From Ectocarpus siliculosus (taxonomy: Eukaryota > Sar > Phaeophyceae > Ectocarpales > Ectocarpaceae): 64,000 nucleotides of DNA. Where the stretch lies: the NCBI GenBank assembly GCA_000310025.1, contig FN649733.1, positions 901,547-965,546 on the forward strand. The letters run 5' to 3'. Both the position numbers and the translations under genes were made by a program. The notes under the pieces were generated by a model. That model had not been told where the DNA came from, searched no databases, and saw nothing but the letters and a program-made list of their open reading frames with translations. Below are positions 13,316 to 23,689 of the stretch, one piece after another. Numbering within the stretch: position 1 is the first letter of the stretch; the number at the start of each line of letters is the position of its first letter.

Positions 13316-14780
13316 ATGGCAACGCTTAAGGACGGAGGGAGGAACGATCGGCTCAGCTGGAGCAAGAGAGCAGAACACGTGAGACGAAAAAGAGCATCTG
13401 AAAGAAAGAGCAATAGAGCCTGTGTTTCCACTCTGCAGTCCGAGTCAGCATCCAGTTTCCTCCGCCTTCACACCATGCTCTGCTTGTCTACAGTGGTCCC
13501 GTTGTTGTGGTAGCTTTGAACACAGAGCTTGTGCCTGCTCTCCAATTTGGCTGCGCTCGCTTATCAGTATCCCGTCCACGACGCCCCCACGAAAAAACGA
13601 CTTGAAGTTTGAAGTTGCAAGCAATGGAACGACACCAGCCAAAACAGAGTAGCTGTGTGGTGCTCGGGAGATGGTGGAAATGCAGGTAGCCTTCTCTGGC
13701 GCTATGAGTTCTTTGCTAATCTATACTAGACATATTTTCCTAGAGATGGATTCGTTGGGTCATATTACGAAATAAAAAAATAGCAGACAAGAGCAGTGCG
13801 CGAGTGCTGCAGGAAATCGGGTTGGGGTGTTGGGGTTGGTCCAGGTTCGAACTCATCCGCTCGGTGCAACCTCAGTTTTAGGGCACTTGAGCTAAAGGTG
13901 GACGCTACTTCAGTATTTAGGCCGGTCGTCTTCAGCAACCCTCCCGAGGAATGTCTTCCATCTGTGTATAACAACCAGCAGGTCCTACAAGCCCCGACTC
14001 GAATAGCCAAGCATCAACAACACTTCTTCTGTACGTACAGTCCGTCGTCGACTAAACCCCAAAGGCCCGGCGGAAAAGCGCTACTTCTCACGGAAACGCC
14101 TCCTTGGTTGTCCTTGCTTGCTCATCGCTTGCAGAGATTACGGGAGGAGCTGAAGGAGATCGCTCTGAAGAGGTGCGACGACAGCGTGGCCAAGTTTGCC
14201 GCGTGCGCCAGGGAGAAGGGGATGCTGGTCGTGTTCTCCTGCAGGGAACAAAACGCCTTGAGTGAGTCATACGGCCGTTCTTCGTTGTGCTGCTTGCCCC
14301 AGCAGCGCACGAGCCGCCCCTAGAGGCTCACCCGTAAAGTCCTCTATGATCTTCGAACGGTCCAGGGCGTGTAGCGCGACAAGGGCAGGTGACAACAACA
14401 ACCTTGGCGCGCAATTTGTCCGGAGATCCTCGATGATAGTTCGTAGATTCAACCGGTACAGATAAGCCGCATTTCCAACACCCACCGCCACCTCCTTTTG
14501 CATACAATTGATGTAGCAACCCATCTGCTGCGTGTGTTGCATCCATTTCCTCCTCTTTTGCAAACGCGGCAAGGGTACGTGGTTTGTGTACGTCCCTTGT
14601 TGTGTCCGCGTGAAGCTCACCGTTGCTCCTCTTCCCACGCGCCGCTCCACCCCCATCACACCTCCAGTGAATTCGTGCCTCAACCAGCACACCAACGAGG
14701 AGAGCTTCGACCGCTACAAGTTCGAACGAGAAATCGAGCTGCACCGGGAGACTCAAGCTGCCAAGTCACCATCTGGATAG
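13316..14780 (+). CDS. CMC1: CMC1-like twin-CX9C mitochondrial protein
   Basis: Small soluble protein of the mitochondrial intermembrane space that in other organisms binds copper and helps assemble cytochrome c oxidase. Three exons join in phase: 13316-13378, 14135-14261 and 14668-14780, giving 100 residues; human CMC1 is about 106. The start ATG sits in a good context (ACCATGG). Two CX9C pairs are visible, Cys35/Cys45 (CDDSVAKFAAC) and Cys57/Cys67 (CREQNALMNSC), the second formed across the last splice join. Such proteins are normally oxidised into a helical hairpin by the Mia40 relay and need no cleavable presequence, and none is seen. The tail SFDRYKFEREIELHR resembles the C-terminal helix of the family. 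CMC2-type relatives are less likely because of the spacing and tail. Confidence 0.87.
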
Positions 14781-15059
14781 CTTATCTGTAGGATGACTTA
14801 AATTTTACTGCAGGCTCTGATTCGATCCTTATCGTGGCGTAAGCGTGTGGAGTTTCCAGTGCCGTTTGTTTTGCATCCTGAACTGGCAGAAAAAGCTGTC
14901 GCGTGTATGTGGAGACACCGTGATTCTCGGTACACACGAGCCCACGTCAACGCTTGACAAGAGCTGGTACACCCAGATGGGGGACAATGCGGACTATCTC
15001 GCACGCCGCCTGCCGTCGGAAGTTGGTCAAGATAACGCCTGCACTCTGCAACCATCCTC

Positions 15060-15450
15060 GAAGTGTTGGCAGAGGCTTGGGTTCTTACTTTTCGTCATGT
15101 GGGCTACAAATGGCTGCTTGTATAGGTCACAGATGGTTCTCAAAGGTCTTGTGTTCGATAAAATGTTGAGAGTGAAAGCATATGTTCCTAGCTGCCTAGT
15201 TTTGGCCGAGGCTGGGGTTCTTGTTTTTCCTCATGTAGGCTACGAATGGCTGGTATTAGCGTAGGTCACAGATGGTCCTCAAAGTTCTTGTGTTCGATAA
15301 AATGTTGAGAGTGAAAGAATGATGCTCTTAGCTGCCAAGTGTTGGCCGAGGCTGGTGTTCTACAAACGGCCGCTATTAAGTGTAGTCCACACATGGTCCT
15401 CAAAGCTCTTATGTGATGAAACATGTTGAGAGTGAAAGAGTGAAGTTCTA
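15060..15450. repeat. Three-copy tandem repeat, period about 138 bp
   Basis: Copies start near 15064, 15203 and 15341. Each has a GTTGGC(C/A)GAGGCT block, then GGTC(A)CA(G/C)A(T)GGT(T/C)CTCAAAG, then ATGTTGAGAGTGAAAG. The third copy carries an internal deletion. It lies downstream of CMC1, with no coding potential recognised. Confidence 0.85.
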
Positions 15451-15879
15451 CAGTAGCTGCCAAGTTCTCAAGCGCGGACGCGCTATCTGTATCGCGGTGC
15501 TCAGCCGGTTTTGAAACACCGCGTGTCGTCTCACTGGTGTTCGTCGTTCAACGTGTGTTTCTGGGGCGGGTTGGTGCCGTCCTATATACATTAGCAACGG
15601 CCCGATGCATCTGCAAACTGTGAGGGAGGGAGTCATGTCGCTTTTCGCTATTGCGACTAATCGATAGCAGTGTTTGTGTTCGGTATTCTCGCTTGTCTGG
15701 GCAAACTGATTGCGAGAGATGAAGGGCGTATGGTGGACGTGTAGGATCGCCCCCGCCCCCCCCTGTCTGCTTTACACTTTCCCGCCGTGAGACGGTGAAA
15801 GAAAGTGCAACATCCGCCGCTCATTGGATGAACAACCGATGTTGCAGGTTCGTTCGTCACGCACCATGCTAGGGGGGGG
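15451..15879. other. Intergenic sequence, no gene recognised
   Basis: Ordinary-quality sequence with no convincing exon on either strand. The same sequence reappears in degraded form at about 16360-16680 (see the contig-junction entry). Confidence 0.5.
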
Positions 15880-16720
15880 GGGGGGGGCGCTGTCCCTGGG
15901 CTCCCACCCCCCCCTTTAAGCCCAAAAGAAAAAAAATTTGCGAAAAAATCGGGTTTTTTTTTTAACTGGCAAGGGAGTTTCCAGGGGGGGGGCGACCCCC
16001 CTTTTCCAAAATGTTGGAAGCCCCCCCCCCCTTTGGAAAACCTTTGAAAGGGCCACCATCTTGGAAAAAAAAACCCAGGGCCCCAAAGGGGAAAAACCAC
16101 CCCCCCCCGGGGATTTTCCTTTACGGGGGAACCCCCGGTGCTTCAAAATNNNNNNNNNNNNNNNNNNNNNNNNNNNNNNNNNNNNNNNNNNNNNNNNNNN
16201 NNNNNNNNNNNNNNNNNNNNNNNNNNNNNNNNNNNNNNNNNNNNNNNNNAATTTTTCCGTTGGTTCCAAATTTTTAAGGGGGGGCCGCCCTTTTTTTTTC
16301 GGGGTCTTCACCCGTTTTTAAACCCCCCGGTTTTTTCTCATGGTTTTTTTTTTTTAAAGGTGTTTTTTGGGGGGGGTTGGGGCCCTTCTTATATCCTTTA
16401 CAACGGCCCGGATGCTTTTCAAACTTGTGGGGGGGGGATCCTTTTCCTTTTTCGTTTTTGGGATTATTGAATACCAGTTTTTTTTTTGGTTTTTTTCCTT
16501 TTTTGGGCAAAATTTTTTCCAAGAAAAAAGGGGTTTTTGGGGGCCGTTTGGTTTCCCCCCCCCCCCCCCTTTTTTCTTTTACATTTCCCCCCCGGGAGCC
16601 GGGAAAAAAAAGGCCAACTTCCCCCGCTCATGGGAGAAACACCCGATTTTGCAGGTTCTTTCTTCCCCCCCCATGTTGGGGGGGGGGGGGGGGCAGCTGT
16701 CCATGTGCTCTCAGCTCCAC
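15880..16720. other. Contig junction: poor-quality sequence around a 100-N gap
   Basis: An N run occupies 16150-16249. Sequence on both sides is full of inflated homopolymers (runs of G, C, T and A), typical of low-quality read ends. Segment 16360-16680 follows 15541-15880 in the same order (ACAACGGCCC, the CGCTCAT block, the GTTGCAGGTTC/TTTGCAGGTTC block and the poly-G tract). Segment 15900-16149 follows 16725-16950 in the same way. The two contig ends therefore probably overlap. Reading frames here are unreliable. Confidence 0.85.
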
Positions 16721-16787
16721 CTTACAGCTCAAATGAAGCAAGATTTGCGATGAAGTCGGCTTTGTTCTTCAACTGCCAAGGCAGTTC

Positions 16788-16922
16788 ACAGGTGGAGGTC
16801 GACCCCCCTTTCCCAAAATGTTGGATGCTCTCGCCCCCTTGTGAAGACCTTGACAAGGTCGACCATCTTGGAGAAGACAACCAAGGCCTCGAAAGGGGAG
16901 AATCGACCTCCACCTGTGCATT
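16788..16922. repeat. Small inverted repeat
   Basis: CACAGGTGGAGGTCGA at the left is mirrored by TCGACCTCCACCTGTG at the right, enclosing about 100 bp. A degraded copy of the interior lies at 15960-16149 because of the contig overlap. It may be a miniature inverted-repeat element. Confidence 0.6.
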
Positions 16923-19035
16923 GTCCTTAGCGGGCGATCCCCTGCTGCTGCGAAGTCCGGCTACAATTGTAGCACTCCAATTTACATGCAACACGCGACG
17001 CGATTTTCGACGCGATTTTCTTCCTCGTGCACGAAGGAACAACTATTCGAGGGTGTTGCCCCCGCCCATGTGCTTGTTTGCTGAATATTGGTCACTCCCG
17101 AGAGCGTCGTTGTTTTTTCGCGGTATTGCGCCTCAAAGACTGCTCTAGTCTCGTAACCACCCTCCACAGCAAGCGCTGGGTGGATTCAAGAAGAAGACCG
17201 CGCTGAATTTTCGAGCCTCGCTTGAGGGAGGATGACCCCCCCTTACAGTTGTAGAACGCAAGCAAGCAAATCCAGACGGGATATCGAGTCATGAGCTGGG
17301 CGAAATGCTGCCAGTGTCTGAGTGTGTTGCTGATATTGCCGACACCAGCACACCAAGGCCGAGCTGATGGCCGCAGAGCGAAACATCTGTCCGGTGAACA
17401 CACGTGTTTCTAGATTGTGCATGCGAACACATTGAGACTGGTTTGGTTTGACCCGCCGAAGCAAGAGCGTGCGCAAGGAGTCGAAACGCCGGCCTTTCTT
17501 AGCCGAAGCACGTTGGAAAAGCGTTACTCCATACGCTTGCGCATATGATACGGCGGGCTGGGCGATTATCCGATTTCGTGGTTGGGACACCCTGCTGTTA
17601 CATAGTGCACGCGCACAGGGTCTGCTTGGAAATCGCTCCTTGAGCGAGCGGCATTTTGGTCCATGGTGGTCACAAACAGAACGAAGCGTAGCAACGAATG
17701 AGGCAGCGGACACACGATCGTCCAACCCCGGCTCCGGCTCGCCGGGTTCATGGTTCCAACAGGCCTGATCTACACGCTTATCCTCACTGGCAACACCTGC
17801 AAAGCGTCGTGCGCAGCCCGTTGATTGTATTGCTGGTTTCTGTCCTTCGCCGCCACGACGTAGCTGTACTTTCAGAAGTAGCGTCAGAAGTTAAAATGTT
17901 CGGAAATTGAACGCCCACAATCAATAGCGTCGTCAACATCAACGAACGGGCATGCTTGCCAGCTTCGGCCCCATCTATGCTTTCTCGCGGCGGACGAAAC
18001 GCAGCAGCAACAGCAGACGCCTCTCCTGTACTTGCGTCTCCCACCGAGGCTAAAAAGCCAATGGACGGGAGATTCAACCGCAATTGGGTAGGCTCGTGGG
18101 TCGCTCAACTCAATTATTTGGTTGCTATCTCGCATCTTTGGTATTTACTTGGTCTTCTCTGTGTAGTTCACGACGAAAACCGCCGTGTAGTTCTAAACCT
18201 TAAAACCGGCACACCTTTAAGAATATCAACAAATAAAGCCAAATAAACGCTCTCACTTTGGGGCGGCAACCGGAACACTTACGTCTTCGCGGCCCAAACA
18301 AAGCACAAAAAAGACAAGACAAATCACTAGCCAAACGTCCGCATTTTGTGCCCATCAAACACAACCGCCTAAATAATCCAAACAACAGCGAAGAACCAGT
18401 CGTCAATGCCTCGACACCCCGCCCCAAAGACGCCTGCTAACGGCATAAAACCTCACGATCGGCCGTTAACCAATCAGAAGGTCCCGCCCTGCGCATTCCT
18501 GCCGCTAATTTACATGCAATGCAACTCTCGGCGTCTAGATGCGCCTCGCCTGGCTGCTTGCTGCTACTATATATTGACGAGCGTTGGCGCACGGGGAACA
18601 CTAACACGATGTGCTGCACTTGGCCGAAATCACCCCGCGACTGCGATGATGCCAAACCGTCGCTTCACTCGTTCCTTACCAATTCATTCGTCCCGCCCCG
18701 GAATGGAAGGAACTCTAGACTCTAGATTTCGATAAGTAAGACACGAAAAAATCCTCGCCTGAGCACTCGTGCTTCTTCTTTGACACGAAAAAATCCCCGC
18801 TGTACTCCACGACATTCGCAAGGCTTCCAAGCTAGCAATAGCCTAGCCAAGCAGCAGCCACCTACCGGGAAAGCTTCTCTTTCTCCCGCTACAGGAATCA
18901 CGCACAAGCAGCGAAGCCATGCAAAACGGCCGACACCGCCTTCTCTTTTCTCGGCCTCCCACCTCGGTAACGCAAGAAATGCTGCGAACCGTACCCCAGC
19001 TCACACGCAGACTTCGTGCTTGATGGGGGGCTAAT
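16923..19035. other. Intergenic sequence, no gene recognised
   Basis: About 2.1 kb between the contig junction and the 3' end of the Mpv17-like gene. Several open frames of 60-160 codons occur on both strands, for example 17243-17725 minus, but none has recognisable motifs or a consistent exon chain. Near 18735-18800 a short direct repeat ACACGAAAAAATCC occurs twice. Confidence 0.45.
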
Positions 19036-22000
19036 TTACTTGGATCCGATGATGGACAGGAACACGTTGTAGAAGATCTGGATGGAGTTGATGTACAGCA
19101 GGCGCTGCTCGGTGGGGACGAACTTGAAGTTGATGGTGTGGGCCAGCGGCCACACCGTCCACGACCCCACCACCCCCTGCACCAAGTCGCTCTTGACCTT
19201 GGCCACGATCTCGCTCGGGGAGGCGCCGGACGTCACCCCGATCCACGTGAAGAAGATGAGGGTGAAGATAGGGGCCCAGAAGACCTGGTCGATGATCACC
19301 TGCGAGAGGAAGGAAAACACGGAAACGTCGGTGCTTGTAAAACATGCTAGGGCAATGTAGTCGTTCCGGTTCACATCAAGGAGATGGCGGTCAATGTACA
19401 ATGAGGAAAGATGAGCGGGACGGACCGATCAACCCTCCACGGAGAGAAAGACCGGGTGGAAATCAGTCCCACAGAATGCGCGTGAGGATATTGGTGGTAT
19501 ACAACTGTGATCCCGCGAGAGAGGTTTCGTTAAGATCGTTGGGCGGGTCGGGGCGCTTTCAGAAACGTGGCCGATCACCTTTAAAAAAAAGCAGCTGAAG
19601 AAAGCAGGCAGCCTCTATTGCCTCGTCCTCAAACCGTGTGCGAATATGCTGAGAGTATTGGTCGTTGGAGAAACCGAAAGATCGAACAAGAAGCGTCTGT
19701 CTGAATGACACCTCGTGGAATGATAATTGAAAACGCAAGCACACCCCGTACACAAAAGCGAGAGCTCTCACATTGATACCCGAGAGTGCATTGGCGAGCA
19801 GGCATGTGCCCAACACCCTACCGAACGACAATCAAAAGTCTCCCTATGCCCACTTCCATTGGCAAGTCGTGAAAACCGCGCACCATGACGCAAGGTCGGG
19901 CCCTCATAATCCCTTCCGGTGTGCTTGCTGAACCACACCAGCCCCAAGCACGGACTGACAAAACCTCCGACACACTATTGACAATAGGCACTATATTGCT
20001 CACAAAAATACCCTTATCTATGGATAGAGATGGATTTATTGTGTTCCAGCAGAGGAAAAATAAAATAAATGCAAAATAGCTCCTGTGTGACCTTCCTATT
20101 GTGTGACCCAGGGTGATACGTCAGGTAGGTATATACTATACACGCCGAAAGGCCTGTATACCGGCGCCAGAATAGACGGGACGAACACACGCACTAGAAA
20201 AAAAAAAAAAGCAGCGTTGTACGAAGTACTTCATGAACAAATCAACCTAGCATCACCTTCTGGATGACGGTCATTGCCGCGGTGCCGGGCAGGGCGCTGT
20301 CGAGCGCGTTGTAGAAGAAGTGGGAGATAGTCCCGTGGAACAGAAACCCGAACGCGGCCATGCGGGCCAATCGCGCATACGAGAAGCTCTCCTTAGATGT
20401 GCCCTTCTGGGCCAGGAAGTCGCCGATGGAAAATCCTACAAAGGACGTGCAAGCCTGCAGTACGACGACGCAGAGGCGGGGGGCGAACTCTTGATAAAGG
20501 TGTGGATGCAAACGGGTGCGAGGGTCAGTCGCAATGCAAAGGAACTGCGTCTTCTGCGGGAAGGAACTCTGAGACGAGCGGCTCATCGCATGACGACGCC
20601 ACCCAGCTTCTCTGTCTCAACGCAAGTGCGAGCGCTTGGATCGAGGCTGTTCTGGATCTTTGCGCGAAAAACTGCCGTGGAAAAAAACAATATACAAACT
20701 GCACCCTCCGAAACATAAGCTCCTCTTGGCATTCTCGAGCGCTACAACAGCTCCAGAGGCTGCTGACGGTGCCGCAGCATCCAAACATACAATCAAGTAT
20801 CATAGTGGCCCTCAACACTCAGGGCAAATAATTCTGCTATTATTCATCTTGCGGCGTTAGAAGGGCAACACATAAAAACCGTACTCGGGGTGAGGATATT
20901 TCGATTACAGTACAAGTACGGCCGGGGAAAAATGCTCCCAAAGCTTACTTTCGAGACCGAGAACAAGACGATTGTCTGAGAAACATGTGCTTGTCGCCGT
21001 CGCTGCGTCGGCAGCGTGGTGTCTGGGTTGCCATTGTTTAGTTATTTCGCTGCCATCGCAGGGACCACTTGTAGGATCACTTGTTGGCGGATATATGGTG
21101 TGTACTGAGTGCCACCTATCAGCGTGTCTACTCTCCCAACATAGCGCGCGTATTGGTGCCCGCTCCGGAACTAAAACAAAAATCACGCGATAAATGAGTG
21201 GCGCTGGATGGTGAGGTGAACATGGACCGAGCGCTATTCCCACAAGAGTCACGGCGAAACGACGGTAGACAAATCTTGTCGTTGTATTCGTTGCATTAAA
21301 TATCATCACCTCCTCATCTTATCTATGCGACAGGCCCAGAAAATAAAAGTCCGTCTGTCATCACAAGCCAATTCCAAAAAACGCACGAAAGAAAAAAACT
21401 TGAGGACGTATGACAGAAATCATGTCCTACCATAGAGCAGGCAGGATCACTCGCGAAGGAAAACAACTAGACCCGCGTCTGCGTCAAGAACTCCCGACGA
21501 CTGACAACACCAGCATACCACCTCGAACGATCAATGCTACAGCAGACAAGCTGCCTGTAGACTGCAATGTTGCTAAGAGAGCCATGAGACAACCAAAAAC
21601 CGCTGTTAGATGACCCACAATATAGACCACTATCAGCGCGGACGAGTGGTCTGTAGTGGTCATCGTGCTTCTCAACTAAACTTCATGCCCGAGTCCGTCA
21701 AGCTGTGCGCGGTCTTGCATCGCCGTGCCTGGCTGGCATACCCAGCGTCCTTCACCCCGGTGAACGCCAGCACTTTCCTTCAGGAAGTCAATAGCGCAAT
21801 TCCGGCGTGACGGTGCTCAGCCCATTGCAACGGTGTTAGCAGTAGTTGGAGCGCGTCGGGCCCACTCATACCGCTGTCCATTGCTTTGCTGCTTGAATAT
21901 TTACCGCTGCCACGACTATCTGCTTGGTCGAAGCGCGGATGATCTATATCGGAAACTGTCCTAGAACGGCACTTGCCAACCTCGATGCGTAAAAACCATG

Positions 22001-23272
22001 CCCAATCCGCTTCGACCAAGCAGATAAATATTTAGTCGTCGCAGCGGTAAATATTCAAGCAGCAAAGCAATGGACAGCGGTATGAGTGGGCCCGACGCGC
22101 TCCAACTTCTGCTAAGGACCGTTGCAATGGGCTGAGCACCATCACGCCGAAATTGCGCGATTGACTTCCTGAAGGAAAGTGCTGGCGTTCACCGGGGTGA
22201 AGGACGCTGGGTAAGCTAGCCAGGCACGGCGATGCAAGACAGCGCACAGCTTGACGGACTCGGGCATTAACTCTTGTTGAGAATCACGATGTCAGCGCTG
22301 ACTACTGCTGTAAGTGGTGCAGTGGTCCTCGTGCTTCTCAACAACCCGCTACCACCAAACTTCTCCACACCTTCACAAGAATCGGCTTGTCGGCCAAGGC
22401 GCTGTTGTAAGCGTCCCAAGCACCCCCCGCCCCGTCCTTGACGGTTGCCAGCACGCCCAGCATCGCGAGCGCGTCCATGCCCCTGCCCTCTTCCTCGTTG
22501 TCATCGAAGGAACCTTGCCCGCCGTTGTTGATGTTGCCGTTTCCACCGCCCATCATGCCGCCATCGTTGTTGTTGTTCCCCATCTTGACCCCTCCAGGCC
22601 GGCCGAAAAGGGCCTGTACATTTGTGTGAGTGTTTGTGTTGAGGTGCGAGGTTTGGAGAGAGAGAGAGACCAAGATGTAGCGATGCTTTCCGCTGTGGGG
22701 GGAAACGCAAATCGAAACCCGCCCTCGGGTTGAAGAAGAACCACAGGATGATCATACGTACACAGAGGAGCGGTGCGCGCTCGGCAAAATTGAGTTGTAG
22801 CGGTCAGGGGTTCCGATGTCTTGGGTATTTTCTTGTGCACGAGCTGACTCTATGTCTCTTCTACAAGGCGTACATTGGGTGTCAAAAAGGATGAACGCAA
22901 GGTGCAGGTGGTGCCGGGCAGCTGCCCAGCAGCACAACGGCGGTCGGTGCCTACATGTAGACCAAAATGGCGCGAAGTGTCCGCGTTCCGATTGTGGTGT
23001 TGACGTTGGGCTCATGCTCCCAACAACATTGCATCGCAGCGGCGGCGGCCGCGGCAGCAGCAGCAGCAACGACGACAGAGATTGCTCACCTTGCCGACAA
23101 CGCTCGCCGCTTTGTTGATAGGCGAAGATGAGCGTCCTGCCGGACCCTTGAGCGACATGCTGGTAGTCGAGGGCGCCACGGGTACGCGGGTCACGAGCGG
23201 GGTCACAAAGGCCGTGCAGGAGGATGATCCGAGCGCCACAAGGGCCGCGGGAAGAGCGGAACAGCGCACCAT
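19036..23272 (-). CDS. Mpv17/PMP22-family membrane protein, probably plastid-targeted
   Basis: Four exons join in phase 0 throughout: 23272-23090, 22613-22371, 20454-20257 and 19299-19036, giving 295 residues. The family forms small four-helix channels or pores in mitochondrial, peroxisomal or plastid membranes; substrates are poorly known. The family core is clear: AWDAYNSALADKPILVK, then SFVGFSIGDFLAQ, the FWAPIFTLIFFTWIG helix, and the hallmark WTVWPLAHTINFKFVPTEQR followed by YNVFLSIIGSK at the C-terminus. The first exon encodes a hydrophobic leader with SSCTAFVTP. It resembles the signal-peptide/Phe cleavage motif (ASAFAP type) of plastid proteins in algae with red secondary plastids. 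A Gly/Asn-rich linker of about 30 residues precedes the membrane domain. Family membership is near certain; plastid location is inferred. Confidence 0.92.
21661..22291. repeat. Long inverted repeat (foldback element) in an Mpv17-like intron
   Basis: Left arm 21661-21935 and right arm 22008-22291 are reverse complements with few differences. Examples are CGAGTCCGTCAAGCTGTGCG against CGCACAGCTTGACGGACTCG, and CTTGGTCGAAGCG against CGCTTCGACCAAG. A 72-bp spacer separates them. A transcript through this intron could fold into a hairpin of roughly 275 bp. No transposase is present, so it is either a foldback/MITE-type element or an inverted local duplication. Confidence 0.88.
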
Positions 23273-23689
23273 GTTGGAACGAGGGAGCAGACGAGAAAGT
23301 AGGCTGGTGTGTGTGTACGTGTTTGTGTGGGCCGTTTAGTGCTGCAGAACAACCGCGTTTGTGCTGGGGACCGGCTGGGCTTTTTGGCGAGCTCCCTTTC
23401 GAGGGGGGGTCGCGGAATCATGCTCATGTACATGGATATGTGTAAAATTCGGGAACGCCGAATCGGCACGTAACCGACCATTATTTCGCCGCCTGGCCAA
23501 AATCCACGTCTCGACGCACCGCCAATATATTCCTTCTTCACAGAGAAGGCGCGTATGCGCGCGTTCCCCACCCCATTCCACAACACACCCACGTTCACAC
23601 CCACGTTCACACTCATTGATCACTTCCCCAGTCCAGCCCCGCGTATCTTTTCCCATCCTTCTCCACCGGAGGCATATACGGACACAATA
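23273..23689. promoter_or_regulatory. Divergent intergenic region, Mpv17-like / repeat protein
   Basis: 417 bp lie between two outward-facing start codons. CACCCACGTTCACA-type direct repeats occur near 23587-23610. No core promoter motif is clear, so the regulatory assignment rests on layout. Confidence 0.4.

Noticed and set aside
13845-13860. GGTTCGAACTC resembling a tRNA B box
   Set aside because: No matching acceptor stem, D arm or anticodon arm can be folded upstream or downstream.
15916-16750. Several open frames around the N run at 16150
   Set aside because: They run through Ns and homopolymer-inflated low-quality sequence, so the frames carry no meaning.
17243-17725. Minus-strand frame of 160 codons between CMC1 and the Mpv17-like gene
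   Set aside because: Irregular composition, no recognisable motif, no splice partners, and an equally long frame on the opposite strand.
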